Part shown: one piece after another, positions 17,461-25,964 of the stretch
Numbering within the stretch: the stretch's first letter is position 1
Layout: each line of letters starts with the position of its first letter
Notes under the pieces: generated by a model
What the model was told of the DNA's origin: nothing
Seen by the model: the letters and a program-made list of their open reading frames with translations, nothing else
The model's database searches: none
Source of the DNA: OMIW01 sp044235645
Lineage (GTDB): Bacteria; Bdellovibrionota_C; UBA2361; OMIW01
Assembly: GCA_044235645.1 (NCBI GenBank)
Contig: JBIIHQ010000010.1
Span: forward strand, 52,321 to 116,320
Length of the DNA stretch: 64,000 bases
Direction: 5' to 3'
Translations under genes and position numbers: made by a program

Positions 17461-18036
17461 TCACATCCGCCTCCGTCCCCAAACCCACACGGGCTTATGG
17501 CAATCTCCCTCCTCACCGACTCCACCCACCTCCCAGATTGCTGAATCAAGATTTCTGAAAAACCCAACCACCTCATCGGCCTCCTCTGCGCCTCCTGGAT
17601 GCCCCCGATAGCAGAGGATCGAGATACCTCCACCCGGACGAACATAATCCGCCGAGATTCTGATGGCGAGGATAGTACTCTCCGGAGTGGTAATCAAAGC
17701 GCGAGATCCACCGGGGAGATATCCCAGATTGGCGATCACAGCGCTGACCTCACCCTGCGCGCCCGATGGCACATGATGAGCAAGTTCCGCGTGGTTGGCG
17801 CAAATCAATTCGACATGTTCAGGGGAGGCGATGGCAAAATGCGCTTCCAGCCTCGCTTTGGTGGCCGCCAGCGCCTCTGGCTGAATATCGAACGAATAGA
17901 CGCGGCCGGACGGTGAAACTTGCTGAGCGAGGAAGAGGGTGTCGTAGCCGTTGCCTGCGGTAAGGTCGATCGCAATAGCACCAGGGGTGAGGAGGGGTGC
18001 AAGAAAATCATGTGCACAATGGGTGAGACGTGGCAT
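17461..18036 (-). CDS. mnmM: tRNA 5-aminomethyl-2-thiouridine methyltransferase (YtqB/MnmM family)
   Basis: This 191-aa class I SAM-dependent methyltransferase is of the rRNA_methylase/YtqB group. Seen directly: the SAM loop 'DLTAGNGYDT' at 24-33, the acidic residue D50 in 'SFDIQPEAL', 'NLGYLPGG' at 103-110, 'TTPESTILAI', and 'YRGHPGGAEE'. These are the hallmark motifs of MnmM, which finishes mnm5s2U34 at the tRNA wobble position in bacteria lacking the bifunctional MnmC. The ATG has AAGG seven bases upstream. It is a single gene, convergent with dgcA. Confidence 0.88.
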   Translation of the reverse strand: MPRLTHCAHDFLAPLLTPGAIAIDLTAGNGYDTLFLAQQVSPSGRVYSFDIQPEALAATKARLEAHFAIASPEHVELICANHAELAHHVPSGAQGEVSAVIANLGYLPGGSRALITTPESTILAIRISADYVRPGGGISILCYRGHPGGAEEADEVVGFFRNLDSAIWEVGGVGEEGDCHKPVWVWGRRRM

Positions 18037-18099
18037 AGGGGTACCTTGAAGGGAACGCTTGTTTAAGAACGGTTGCGAAATCGAGTCATGCCTCGACTA

Positions 18100-18126
18100 G
18101 ATTCCCAAGAATACGGTTTGGGAATC
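18100..18126. promoter_or_regulatory. 9-bp inverted repeat upstream of orphan pair
   Basis: GATTCCCAA and TTGGGAATC are separated by 9 nt. The repeat lies between divergent mnmM and the orphan at 18250. A regulator site or a weak terminator are both possible. Confidence 0.35.
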
Positions 18127-18249
18127 CTTGCAGAAAGCCTGCTCCCGTGGTAGTCGAGAGTCGTTATAAAACCATCGACGCACCGGAACGATGATCATTG
18201 TGCGTCCAGGAATGAGGTAGCTAAGAGATCATACATCGAAGGAACGTTC

Positions 18250-19209
18250 ATGGCCCAACACCAAGGGAACACTCCCCAGAATCCTCGAGATGATAATAAC
18301 AACCTCTCTCACGAGAGTGGGGATAATCTTACCGATCCAGCTGGTCAATCGGGAGATTCCTTTGCGCGAGAGTTACAGGCACCGGCTTTTCTCGATGCTC
18401 GAATGCTTGCATCGGTATCGGCGCTTGTGAGTGAGATAGAGGAACAGGGGGTTGACCACTTTACAAAGGTGATCGGCTCCTCATTCCCCCCTCTTAAACA
18501 GCTCTCGGAATACATGCATTCAGCCCCCCAGAATGACTTGCAAGAGATGCAGCGTCGATTTTTTGCCGCATCTCAGGAGATTATTCAGGAGGTGAGCTCA
18601 AGACTTGGAGGTAACGATGTTGCTGAGGTAGCCCAGAACGGCCTTCTCACCTTTCTCATTCGACATACCGCCTCAGCTGTGTGTGGCTCTGCGATTTCGC
18701 AGGACCTGAAGGATGCTCATGATGTTTTTGTTGCCTCAGTGATCGATCCCTTTCTCCATTCCATCGCTGAAAGTCTCAACGAGATCAGTTCGCTCCGAAA
18801 AGATCCCCGCCTTTCGCCAGTCTCATTCAGGCAGCAAGCACGAGAACAGTTCGCAGTTCAGTCGCAAAAAGCGAATGAAGCTTTGCTCACTGCCGACAAC
18901 TGGAATGAGGGCCATCTTCTCGCAGGGATCATATCCATCAACCACGCCCTCGACTTCCTTGAAGAAACCATCTTGCCCCCTGTCGAGATTACCCCCAAGC
19001 TCAGGAATATTTTGAGCTCGGCGCTATCAAAGCAATTCCAGAAGGGAGTCCAGCAGGCCGCGCTCGTTTATCACAAGAATCACCAAGAAGTTATCAATAG
19101 TGCTCTCAGGCAACTAGAGGATGTACTTCCACCCCATCCCCGACTTCCTCCACGGCGAGATTTTCGTGGTCCCAAAGATAGTGGGCATTCATCCGCACAC
19201 GATAGTTGA
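18250..19209 (+). CDS. Orphan helical protein, member 1 of tandem paralogue pair
   Basis: I do not recognise a family. The 319-aa protein has a polar Asn/Gly-rich N-terminus (1-35), then an almost entirely helical body and a basic Pro/Arg-rich tail ('PPHPRLPPRRDFRGPKDSG'). It has no signal peptide or membrane segment. The ATG follows AAGGAACG. The next gene is a diverged copy: 'FARELQAPAFLDARMLASV' aligns with 'LTRELAGPLFEKTRLLAAA', and 'KDPRLSP' with 'HDPRLTT' at about the same distance. The pair looks like a lineage-specific family of soluble helical proteins. Function is unknown. Confidence 0.75.
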   Translation: MAQHQGNTPQNPRDDNNNLSHESGDNLTDPAGQSGDSFARELQAPAFLDARMLASVSALVSEIEEQGVDHFTKVIGSSFPPLKQLSEYMHSAPQNDLQEMQRRFFAASQEIIQEVSSRLGGNDVAEVAQNGLLTFLIRHTASAVCGSAISQDLKDAHDVFVASVIDPFLHSIAESLNEISSLRKDPRLSPVSFRQQAREQFAVQSQKANEALLTADNWNEGHLLAGIISINHALDFLEETILPPVEITPKLRNILSSALSKQFQKGVQQAALVYHKNHQEVINSALRQLEDVLPPHPRLPPRRDFRGPKDSGHSSAHDS

Positions 19210-19266
19210 CCCTAGATTGGGCTTCACCATCCATTTTTCGGTTACAGGTAATGCTGAAGGGAGACT

Positions 19267-20232
19267 ATGACATCGCCAGGAAACGGAGCAGCGTATTCAG
19301 GTTCAAACTTCAATAATTCGGATGGCGATCAGCACCATTGGGCTGATGCTTTAACGAGGGAGCTTGCGGGACCGTTATTTGAGAAAACCCGATTATTGGC
19401 AGCCGCGACGATCGTGCGGGATGAAATTCGATCGATGATCGGGACCTATGCCGACGATGACGTCATCCGTGATCTCCTCCCCTCGGTGCCCTCACTGGGG
19501 TTGATGAATGGCTACCTTCAGGCATCTGAGGATACCTATTACACCGACCTCCTAGACAGATTTAAAACCCTCGCTGGTGTGGTGAATGAGATATTTTCAG
19601 AGCCGGATACAGATCGCGACCCTCCCTTCTCTCGAGAGATGGCTCTTCTTGTTGGGCATGTAACGAGTTACGCGGTAAGCCTCGTCGGAAAGAATATCCT
19701 TGATTCAGCAATCTCTGCCGCAGATGTCAGAATGAGGCAATCATTGCTCGCCAGCCACGCTGAAATGGCTGAGGGAACAATACTCCGATGTAATTTTATC
19801 GACCACGATCCTCGGCTTACAACCGAAATGCGAAGAAATCAAAGCACAGTACTTCGCGATAGTCTGACCTCATCGGCGGTCTTGACCCTCGCCGAAGTAG
19901 TTGACGCCCATCGGCGTCTGCGGACCTTTTTTGATGGGTTAATCGATGAGACCACCGAGACTAGTCGCCATTTTCTTGCGGTAGTTTACCCCGAAGACGT
20001 GATTAACGATTCTGTCCTTCGAGAACAGCTATTCGAGACATTTTGGCCTTTATTTACGGATGCGATAACAGATACTTACGCGATCCATCGTCATTTAATT
20101 CTCTCATCGCTCCTGAGGGCGGGTGTTTCCGCCGAGGTTACCCATCAACTTCATGATGCATTCTCCGAGGATATCCTGACCATCCCCCTGAGCACCCCTA
20201 TTGAGGATATCCTGAAGAGTTCAGGCCACTGA
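19267..20232 (+). CDS. Orphan helical protein, member 2 of tandem paralogue pair
   Basis: This 321-aa protein is a diverged copy of the gene 57 bp upstream. It has the same plan: a polar N-terminus with Asn/Ser/Gly, the motif 'ALTRELAGPLFEKTRLL' near residue 28, a long helical body, and 'DHDPRLTTEMRRNQ' near residue 178. It lacks the basic tail of its partner. AAGGGAGACT precedes the ATG, and the two genes are probably co-transcribed. No domain, signal peptide or catalytic motif is recognised. Confidence 0.75.
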   Translation: MTSPGNGAAYSGSNFNNSDGDQHHWADALTRELAGPLFEKTRLLAAATIVRDEIRSMIGTYADDDVIRDLLPSVPSLGLMNGYLQASEDTYYTDLLDRFKTLAGVVNEIFSEPDTDRDPPFSREMALLVGHVTSYAVSLVGKNILDSAISAADVRMRQSLLASHAEMAEGTILRCNFIDHDPRLTTEMRRNQSTVLRDSLTSSAVLTLAEVVDAHRRLRTFFDGLIDETTETSRHFLAVVYPEDVINDSVLREQLFETFWPLFTDAITDTYAIHRHLILSSLLRAGVSAEVTHQLHDAFSEDILTIPLSTPIEDILKSSGH

Positions 20233-20312
20233 TATCGTGAAGTCGATTAGCATTGAGTTATTCATACAGAGCCATTCTTTCGAAAGCTCCAGTAATTATC
20301 CTCTCATTCGCC

Positions 20313-21024
20313 TCACGAACGGTCCCGCGCAAATGAAACGAGCTCGTATAACGGGCACGTGGCGAGTCCGATCACATGGTCCCCCCCACCATAGTAGACG
20401 TAGACTTTCCCATTAACGACCGGATTGGCACACGAGAATACGACCCGAGGGACATCGCCACGGAGCTCCCATAACTCACTCGGCTCAAGGATGAAGCTGC
20501 GTAATCGCGCCAATCACTCGGGATGGGTTCTCTTTGTCCAGAAGGCATACTCCGATGCGATAGGTGTATGTATCGTCAAAGGCATGATGAAGCGTCAACC
20601 ACCCCTCATCGGTCTCTATCGGTACTCCGTTTCCCCCCACCCGTTTCTCGTCCCACCCATTTTCGGGACGAGGTTCAAAGATCGGCCTCATCCATTGCTC
20701 AGGCCAGGTCACAAGGTCCTCACTCTCCGCGAGCCATATCTGAGGAGGACGCCCGTGGAGTGCCACATAACGACCGTTAATCCGCCGGGGAAAGAGAAGA
20801 TGATCTTTGTTGTCCTCTCCCCGAACCAATGATCCTATCGACTCCCACATGAGCACATTATCGCTCACCGCAATAATTGGGAAAATGCCTCCCCCATCGT
20901 GGGTCAGTTCGCCTATTCCGGTAAACTCAGTACCGTATTTTGAGGAACCGAGGTGCCGTGAGCTTAAGCTCAGATCGACAGTTTTGACCTTAATTCCAGC
21001 TGACATGACCATTGTCGGTCGCAT
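20313..21024 (-). pseudogene. GH130 beta-mannoside phosphorylase-like gene, truncated and frameshifted
   Basis: Family text is clear but split over two frames. The first frame has 'NKDHLLFPRRINGRYVALH', 'IWLAESEDLVTW', 'WDEKRVGG', 'PIETDEGWLTLHH' and 'YRIGVCLLDKENPSRVI', then stops at 20485. The second continues with 'ARLRSFILEPSELWELRGD', 'VPRVVFSC' and 'YYGGGDHVIGLATCPLYEL' to 20313. Removing one C (G on the coding strand) at 20510-20511 joins them into normal GH130 text. The N-terminal third of a normal enzyme (roughly 100 residues, including blades that hold the catalytic acid) is also missing, and the frame begins inside or just after the FlhB-like gene. A sequencing error could explain the shift but not the truncation. 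Confidence 0.75.
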
Positions 21025-21032
21025 TGATGCGA

Positions 21033-21335
21033 TTAACTCTTCGTTGGCAATTCGGTCAATGGGTCGCATTCATCCCGAAAGCGCGCATCCATGTGGCACA
21101 AGAAGTCGAGCAACTCCGCCGTAAGGCGATAAGCATTTTTTGGTATCGGAAAGTTGGTGTCGAGAATCGCGGATAGATCGATCAGGAGAGAATCTTTTAC
21201 GATCGGTAGCCCCCGCTCCCGGGCAATTGCCACAACACGCTCAGCAAGGTACCCTTCTCCCGCATCGTTTAGTCGAGGTGTCGGGTTCCCTTGACAGTAG
21301 CGAAGGGCGACCGATTTCTTCTCAAATGGGTTCAT
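21033..21335 (-). CDS. Stand-alone FlhB/YscU C-terminal domain protein (YlqH/FhlB type)
   Basis: This 100-aa protein matches the cytoplasmic domain of the flagellar/type III export switch protein: 'KKSVALRY', 'GYLAERVVAIARERGLPIV', then 'PIPKNAYRLTAELLDFL', corresponding to FlhB 'AVALRY..A..I..IA.E.GIP...IP..LY.AVAE.LA'. The autocleavage motif NPTH and the membrane domain are absent, as in the soluble YlqH/FhlB proteins of flagellated bacteria. The second of two adjacent ATGs is preferred, with GAGGGGG five bases upstream. It follows a 181-aa orphan on the same strand and may be co-transcribed with it. Confidence 0.75.
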   Translation of the reverse strand: MNPFEKKSVALRYCQGNPTPRLNDAGEGYLAERVVAIARERGLPIVKDSLLIDLSAILDTNFPIPKNAYRLTAELLDFLCHMDARFRDECDPLTELPTKS

Positions 21336-21403
21336 CATCGCCCCCTCGCCGTTACTCTTCCCCTTAGATGCCGGAACTTCGCGAAGAGGCGCGCAGTCGG
21401 AGG

Positions 21404-21949
21404 TCAGTCTACGTCATCCTCCTCATCATCGAGAGCTCGGTCGATCCCCGCTATTGTGACCGAAAGGGTACCCGCGAATGCTAACAACTCGGGAACAGAA
21501 ACCACCGTGTTCTCGCGGGTTACCTCACGGGCGGGTCGCCATCCTCCCGGACGCCCCCCCACAGGAGTACCGAACAAAAGCATATTGGACCGTTCATAAT
21601 CGATCAGTGCCTCGGCGAATGACAGAGTCGCGCGTTTGGCATACTCACCCTTGAAAAATCTGAATGATCTCTCCGCGTGTGCGAGCGCACGGCGAAGGTC
21701 TCGGTCTACCGGCTCCTCACGATCGCCATTTTCGGAGAATAATATCTTGAAGGCTAGTGCCAGATCGCGGGCGGAGGTCAGTTCATGCCACCGCATATGT
21801 TCGATTTTTCGGTGTGCTTTCGAACGCTTACCCTCTCGTAAGACGATGAATCGAGCCACGAATGCTGTGCGGATAGAGATTCTATCCTCGTTATCCGTTC
21901 CTCGTTCCTCACTCGCATTAGAGCGGTATGTCTGGGCGTTTACCGGCAT
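21404..21949 (-). CDS. Orphan 181-aa protein upstream of FlhB-like gene
   Basis: I do not recognise a family. It is a soluble, charged protein with a helical middle ('RDLALAFKILFSENG', 'RDLRRALAHAERSFRFF') and a very acidic end ('RALDDEEDDVD'). The ATG at 21949 follows AGGTGAGAGG; an in-frame ATG at 22003 is the alternative. It precedes the FlhB-like gene by 68 bp on the same strand. In other bacteria the FlhB-like gene is often preceded by a FliK-like gene, but I see no FliK signature here. Confidence 0.65.
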   Translation of the reverse strand: MPVNAQTYRSNASEERGTDNEDRISIRTAFVARFIVLREGKRSKAHRKIEHMRWHELTSARDLALAFKILFSENGDREEPVDRDLRRALAHAERSFRFFKGEYAKRATLSFAEALIDYERSNMLLFGTPVGGRPGGWRPAREVTRENTVVSVPELLAFAGTLSVTIAGIDRALDDEEDDVD

Positions 21950-22117
21950 CCTCTCACCTGTTACACAACCGCTCCAAGCCCTCTCCGCTAAGACAGCATC
22001 CAAAGCTCTGAAAATTTAGTCCTCCCGTTGATCGGCACGAGAGCGATAATACTAAACCGATATTTGACAGTAGCGCTCTCAAGGGGGGCTGGGGAGCTGC
22101 CGCGCCCTCTCACACAT

Positions 22118-22130
22118 GGTGTCAGAGACC
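22118..22130 (+). promoter_or_regulatory. Palindromic element, degenerate copy (GGTGTCAGAGACC)
   Basis: One mismatch from GGTCTCAGAGACC. It is followed by ACGGG rather than TNGGGG. It lies 121 bp from the exact copy at 22239, and 169 bp upstream of the preferred start of the minus-strand orphan. Confidence 0.4.
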
Positions 22131-22238
22131 ACGGGAAACAAACCACACTCAAAGATATCAGGTATTTATATTCTCTAACCACTTCCCAAAAAAACCAATT
22201 TTTGAAAATCAAGGGCCTCAAAGATTCTCCGCCGGGGC

Positions 22239-22257
22239 GGTCTCAGAGACCTGGGGG
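22239..22257 (+). promoter_or_regulatory. Palindromic element, copy 2 (GGTCTCAGAGACC + TGGGGG)
   Basis: Exact core GGTCTC-A-GAGACC followed by TGGGGG, in non-coding DNA 500 bp before the sugar aminotransferase start. Confidence 0.55.
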
Positions 22258-22757
22258 GCGGTTGGTCAGGACTAAGATAAAACGACTATTCGGTACTTTT
22301 TTGTCGCGAGCGGATGACCCGATGGAGTGCCCCTGTCCCGCTAAAGGTCGACATATGCCCTCATTCGCCCGAACTATCTGACTTTTTACGGTAACGCCCC
22401 CCCCGGGTGACCCTCGTCCGAGAATCTTGCCCGAGAGCACCTAAGTGCTCACCGATTTTCTTCTTGAAGGCCACCCCCGATTCTGCAAGAAGGAAGGTAG
22501 ATGAGCTCTCACTCCACGAGAGCCATTCGGGACTTCTGAAATCGGGGACCTGCTCTCGCGGAGCCCCGCACATCAGGGAGCGATCCAGCTATGGATGAAC
22601 CCACCTCACCCCGAATCAATACGACCAAACGAGCACCATCCGCTGGGCCACCCTTGTTCTCAACATCCGCCTTGCGCCCGACTTTAGTTTGTCCCCCCTC
22701 GCTCCCCGCCTCGCAAAACTATTTCACCACCTATCACCTGAAGGAGGTACCGTACCC

Positions 22758-23909
22758 ATGAACACCCCTCACTCAATGAGAATCTGGTTATCCCCTCCTC
22801 ACCTGAGCGGCCGCGAGGGCACCTTTATCAATGACGCCCTCGAATCAAACTGGGTCGCTCCGCTGGGCCCGAATGTCGATCACCTCGAAGAGGAGCTCAG
22901 CTCCATCACCGGGTCACCTCAGGTGGTCTGCCTCTCGTCGGGCACAGCGGCAATTCACCTCGCCCTTATTCTCCTCGGCGTCGGACCGGGCGATGAGGTC
23001 ATCGTCCAATCGTTCACCTTTGCCGCCACAGCAAATCCCGTACACTACCTTGGGGCTCAGACGGTTTTCGTGGATAGCGAACCAAGCACCTGGAACATGA
23101 GTCCTAGCCTTCTTCAGGAAGCGATCGCCGATCGCATACGAAGGCGCGGACGGCTGCCGAAAGCAATTATTCCGGTTCATCTCTACGGAATGCCCGCATT
23201 GATGGATGAGATCCAGGCAATCGCACGATGGTACGACATTCCAATAATCGAGGACGCCGCCGAATCCCTCGGCTCGACAATTCGCGGAGAATCAACGGGT
23301 GCACGAGGAGAGTTCGGCGTGCTCTCATTCAATGGAAACAAGATTATCACGACCTCTGGCGGGGGCGCGCTTCTTACCCGAAGCGAACATGCTGCCTCGA
23401 TGGCCCGGTTTCTCGCGACTCAGGCCCGCGATCCTGCCCCTCACTACGAGCACTCAACCGTTGGGTATAATTACCGTCTCAGCAACATCGCAGCAGGCAT
23501 CGGTCGTGCACAGCTCCGCATGCTCGAACACCGAGTGGCGGCGCGCCGCGCTATTTACCGACGTTATCAGCGCGATCTGGGAGAAATACCTGGGATTACC
23601 TTCCTCGATGAACGCGCAGGGTACCTATCTAATCGGTGGCTCACCACCGTGCTATTCGATGAAGAGGTTTGGGGAGAGCTCGCGAGGGAGCAGGTTCGTC
23701 GTGCGCTCGCTTCCGCCGAGATAGAATCGCGCCCGCTCTGGAAGCCGCTTCATCTCCAGCCCCTGTTCGCCGGCTCCCCTCGTTATGAAAACGGACTGAG
23801 TGAACATCTCTTTTCGACGGGTCTCTGCCTTCCCTCAGGCTCATCGCTGAGGCCTGTTGAGCAGGAGGAAATCATAGAGCGAATTATCGCAGCTCTGATG
23901 TATTCATGA
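22758..23909 (+). CDS. DegT/DnrJ/EryC1 sugar aminotransferase (PglE-like)
   Basis: This 383-aa PLP enzyme transfers an amino group to a keto-sugar nucleotide. Seen directly: 'LSSGTAAIHLAL' at 59-70, 'SFTFAATANP', D166 in 'IIEDAAESLGS', and the PLP lysine K195 in 'FNGNKIITTSGGG', with 'NYRLSNIAAGIGRAQL' after it. The ATG at 22758 has AGGAGG 11 bases upstream. The next gene is a PglF/WbpM-type 4,6-dehydratase, so the pair should convert UDP-GlcNAc through the 4-keto-6-deoxy intermediate to a UDP-4-amino-4,6-dideoxy sugar. The acetyltransferase that would complete bacillosamine is not in the window. Confidence 0.88.
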   Translation: MNTPHSMRIWLSPPHLSGREGTFINDALESNWVAPLGPNVDHLEEELSSITGSPQVVCLSSGTAAIHLALILLGVGPGDEVIVQSFTFAATANPVHYLGAQTVFVDSEPSTWNMSPSLLQEAIADRIRRRGRLPKAIIPVHLYGMPALMDEIQAIARWYDIPIIEDAAESLGSTIRGESTGARGEFGVLSFNGNKIITTSGGGALLTRSEHAASMARFLATQARDPAPHYEHSTVGYNYRLSNIAAGIGRAQLRMLEHRVAARRAIYRRYQRDLGEIPGITFLDERAGYLSNRWLTTVLFDEEVWGELAREQVRRALASAEIESRPLWKPLHLQPLFAGSPRYENGLSEHLFSTGLCLPSGSSLRPVEQEEIIERIIAALMYS

Positions 23910-23970
23910 GGCATACGATTCAAAACAAAAATAGTCTAACTCCATAACCGCACAAGGAGAGGAGAACCTT

Positions 23971-25917
23971 ATGAATCTCGAACAAGTGGCTTCGCTTCAT
24001 CCTTCTACACACCGACGACTTTCATGTACGGCAACGGTCATACTAACAGCGCTCGCTTTTATCGTTAGCCTCTATCTTCGCTTTGAAGATCAGTCGTTTA
24101 TCGCGATCTCCGAAGCGGAACGGTTCCTCCCCTTCGTCCTGATCCTGCTCGTGTACACGAGATTCTTTGCTTATTGCTGGTATGGCCTCCTCGATACCCG
24201 ATGGCGGTATACATCACCCACTGATGCAATTAACCTCGCAAAAGCTCACTTCGCCTCCTCTGCCGCGCTTATAGCCATTCTCCCGTTTATCAATACTCGC
24301 TCCGTTCCCCTTTCGATATTCATTGGAGAAGCTCTCCTCTCCCTCCTCTTTGTTTTCTCCGGTCGCCTCGTAGTCAGAACGATGAGCGAAAAACTATTCG
24401 CTACTGAGGCATACCCTCTCTCCCCACGCCGCAATATCCTTGTTATCGGCGCGGGCGTTTCGGGGCATCTGTTTGTACGCACCATCGTATCGCAACCACG
24501 ACTCAACTACGCACCGATTGGATTCCTCGATGATGCACCGGCACTCGCCCGCACTCGCATACACGGGGTACCCGTTTTGGGACCACTCTCAGCACTCGCC
24601 TCAATCCTTCAGGAGCAAATTCAGATCGCTGCGGTGATCGTGGCAATTCCCGGCTTGTCTTCACTCAAAATGACAGAGCTCAAGACTATCTGCGATACAT
24701 TCCACGTCCCGCTGAAACATCTCCAGAGCTACGAAGATATCGCATGCGCAGACCCCTATGAGCCAAAAACGAAACTGACCGTCGAAGAAGTCCTCAACCG
24801 TGATGTGCAGGTTACCGTTGACCCCGAGATCCACGCTCAGATCCATGGACGGACGGTCCTTATTACGGGCGCAGGTGGTTCAATTGGCTCGGAGCTCGTT
24901 CGGCAGGTGCTTTCATTTTCACCACATCGCCTCATACTGCTCGATAAGTGTGAGTACAACCTCTACGCGATAGAGCAAGAGATACGACGTACCGGCCCCG
25001 AGGTAGAAAAAGTGATGGTGCTTGGAACGATCGTCGACCACAAACGACTCGAGCGAACCTTTGCGACATATCATCCTGAGATTATTTTTCATGCCGCCGC
25101 TTACAAGCATGTCCCCCTCTTGGAATCTAACTGCTACGAGGCGTTCGTTAACAACGTGATCGGCACACGAAATCTTCTCTCGTGCGCACGCCGATGGGGA
25201 GCTGAACGCTTTGTTCTTATCTCAAGTGACAAAGCGGTTGACCCTTCGAGTGTGATGGGTGCAACCAAACGGATAAAGGAGCTAATGGTGGGTGATGTCA
25301 ATAATCGGTTCCTCAGCGAGAGTCGATTCTCCCCTCACCTTCACACCGCCGTCGTTCGTTTTGGAAATGTGATAAATAGTTCAGGGAGCGTTATTCCGCG
25401 ATTTAAACAACAGATCCTCGCGGGACAGCCGCTCACCGTGACCCATCCCGAAATGGATCGCTACTTTATGTCGATACGAGAGGCGGTTCACCTCGTGCTG
25501 ACCGCCGGTACTCTTGGTGAAGATGGCGAGACATTCCTTCTGGACATGGGAAAACCGCTCAAGATCGTCGATGTCGCCAAAAAGCTGCGCGCCCTCTACG
25601 GCCGACGCGATCTTCCCATAATCTTCACCGGCCTGCGAGAAGGAGAAAAACTCTCCGAGGTTCTCTATTCATCGGGAGAAACAAGATCTCCGACAACCTT
25701 CGGGAAGGTATTTTCGGTCCACTCGATCTATCGCTCCCCCCAGAATGTGTACGACTGGGTCGACGCCATCGAACCGAGGATCCATAACATGGACGATGCC
25801 GAGATTGGCACCCTTATCCACGAATTTGTTCTGGGCTCTCGGAGAAAAAACAATAACAACCTTGCACCGCTTCTTCTTCCGTGCGACTTACGATGGCAAA
25901 TTGAAATGGCTCACTGA
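23971..25917 (+). CDS. Membrane-bound UDP-GlcNAc 4,6-dehydratase (PglF/WbpM/CapD family)
   Basis: This 648-aa inner-membrane protein has an N-terminal membrane part (segments near 18-38, 50-72, 93-108 and 112-132), a first Rossmann domain with GAGVSG at 160-165, and a catalytic SDR domain with 'TGAGGSIGSE' at 299-308. The usual YxxxK is replaced by M429-xxx-K433 ('VMGATK'), as in PglF and WbpM, which supports 4,6-dehydratase rather than epimerase activity. 'SSDKAVDPSS', 'RFGNVINSSGSVIPRF' and 'LREGEKLSEVL' are family landmarks. It lies 61 bp after the PglE-like aminotransferase on the same strand. Its product would serve O-antigen, capsule or protein glycans. Confidence 0.92.
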   Translation: MNLEQVASLHPSTHRRLSCTATVILTALAFIVSLYLRFEDQSFIAISEAERFLPFVLILLVYTRFFAYCWYGLLDTRWRYTSPTDAINLAKAHFASSAALIAILPFINTRSVPLSIFIGEALLSLLFVFSGRLVVRTMSEKLFATEAYPLSPRRNILVIGAGVSGHLFVRTIVSQPRLNYAPIGFLDDAPALARTRIHGVPVLGPLSALASILQEQIQIAAVIVAIPGLSSLKMTELKTICDTFHVPLKHLQSYEDIACADPYEPKTKLTVEEVLNRDVQVTVDPEIHAQIHGRTVLITGAGGSIGSELVRQVLSFSPHRLILLDKCEYNLYAIEQEIRRTGPEVEKVMVLGTIVDHKRLERTFATYHPEIIFHAAAYKHVPLLESNCYEAFVNNVIGTRNLLSCARRWGAERFVLISSDKAVDPSSVMGATKRIKELMVGDVNNRFLSESRFSPHLHTAVVRFGNVINSSGSVIPRFKQQILAGQPLTVTHPEMDRYFMSIREAVHLVLTAGTLGEDGETFLLDMGKPLKIVDVAKKLRALYGRRDLPIIFTGLREGEKLSEVLYSSGETRSPTTFGKVFSVHSIYRSPQNVYDWVDAIEPRIHNMDDAEIGTLIHEFVLGSRRKNNNNLAPLLLPCDLRWQIEMAH

Positions 25918-25964
25918 TGAGGGTCGTGGAGGGATGCTCGCAGAGAAATACATCGTCGAGCGGC

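Larger units (their letters stand above)
21950..22757. other. Long non-coding stretch with two palindromic elements
   Basis: About 800 bp separate the divergent 181-aa orphan and the aminotransferase gene. Open frames here are short and unconvincing. It contains the degenerate element at 22118-22130, the exact element at 22239-22257, an A/T-rich patch (22160-22215) that could hold promoters, and TTTTTTGTCGCGA near 22299 that is shared with the region after the copy at 1014. No tRNA, riboswitch or small RNA is recognised. Confidence 0.45.
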
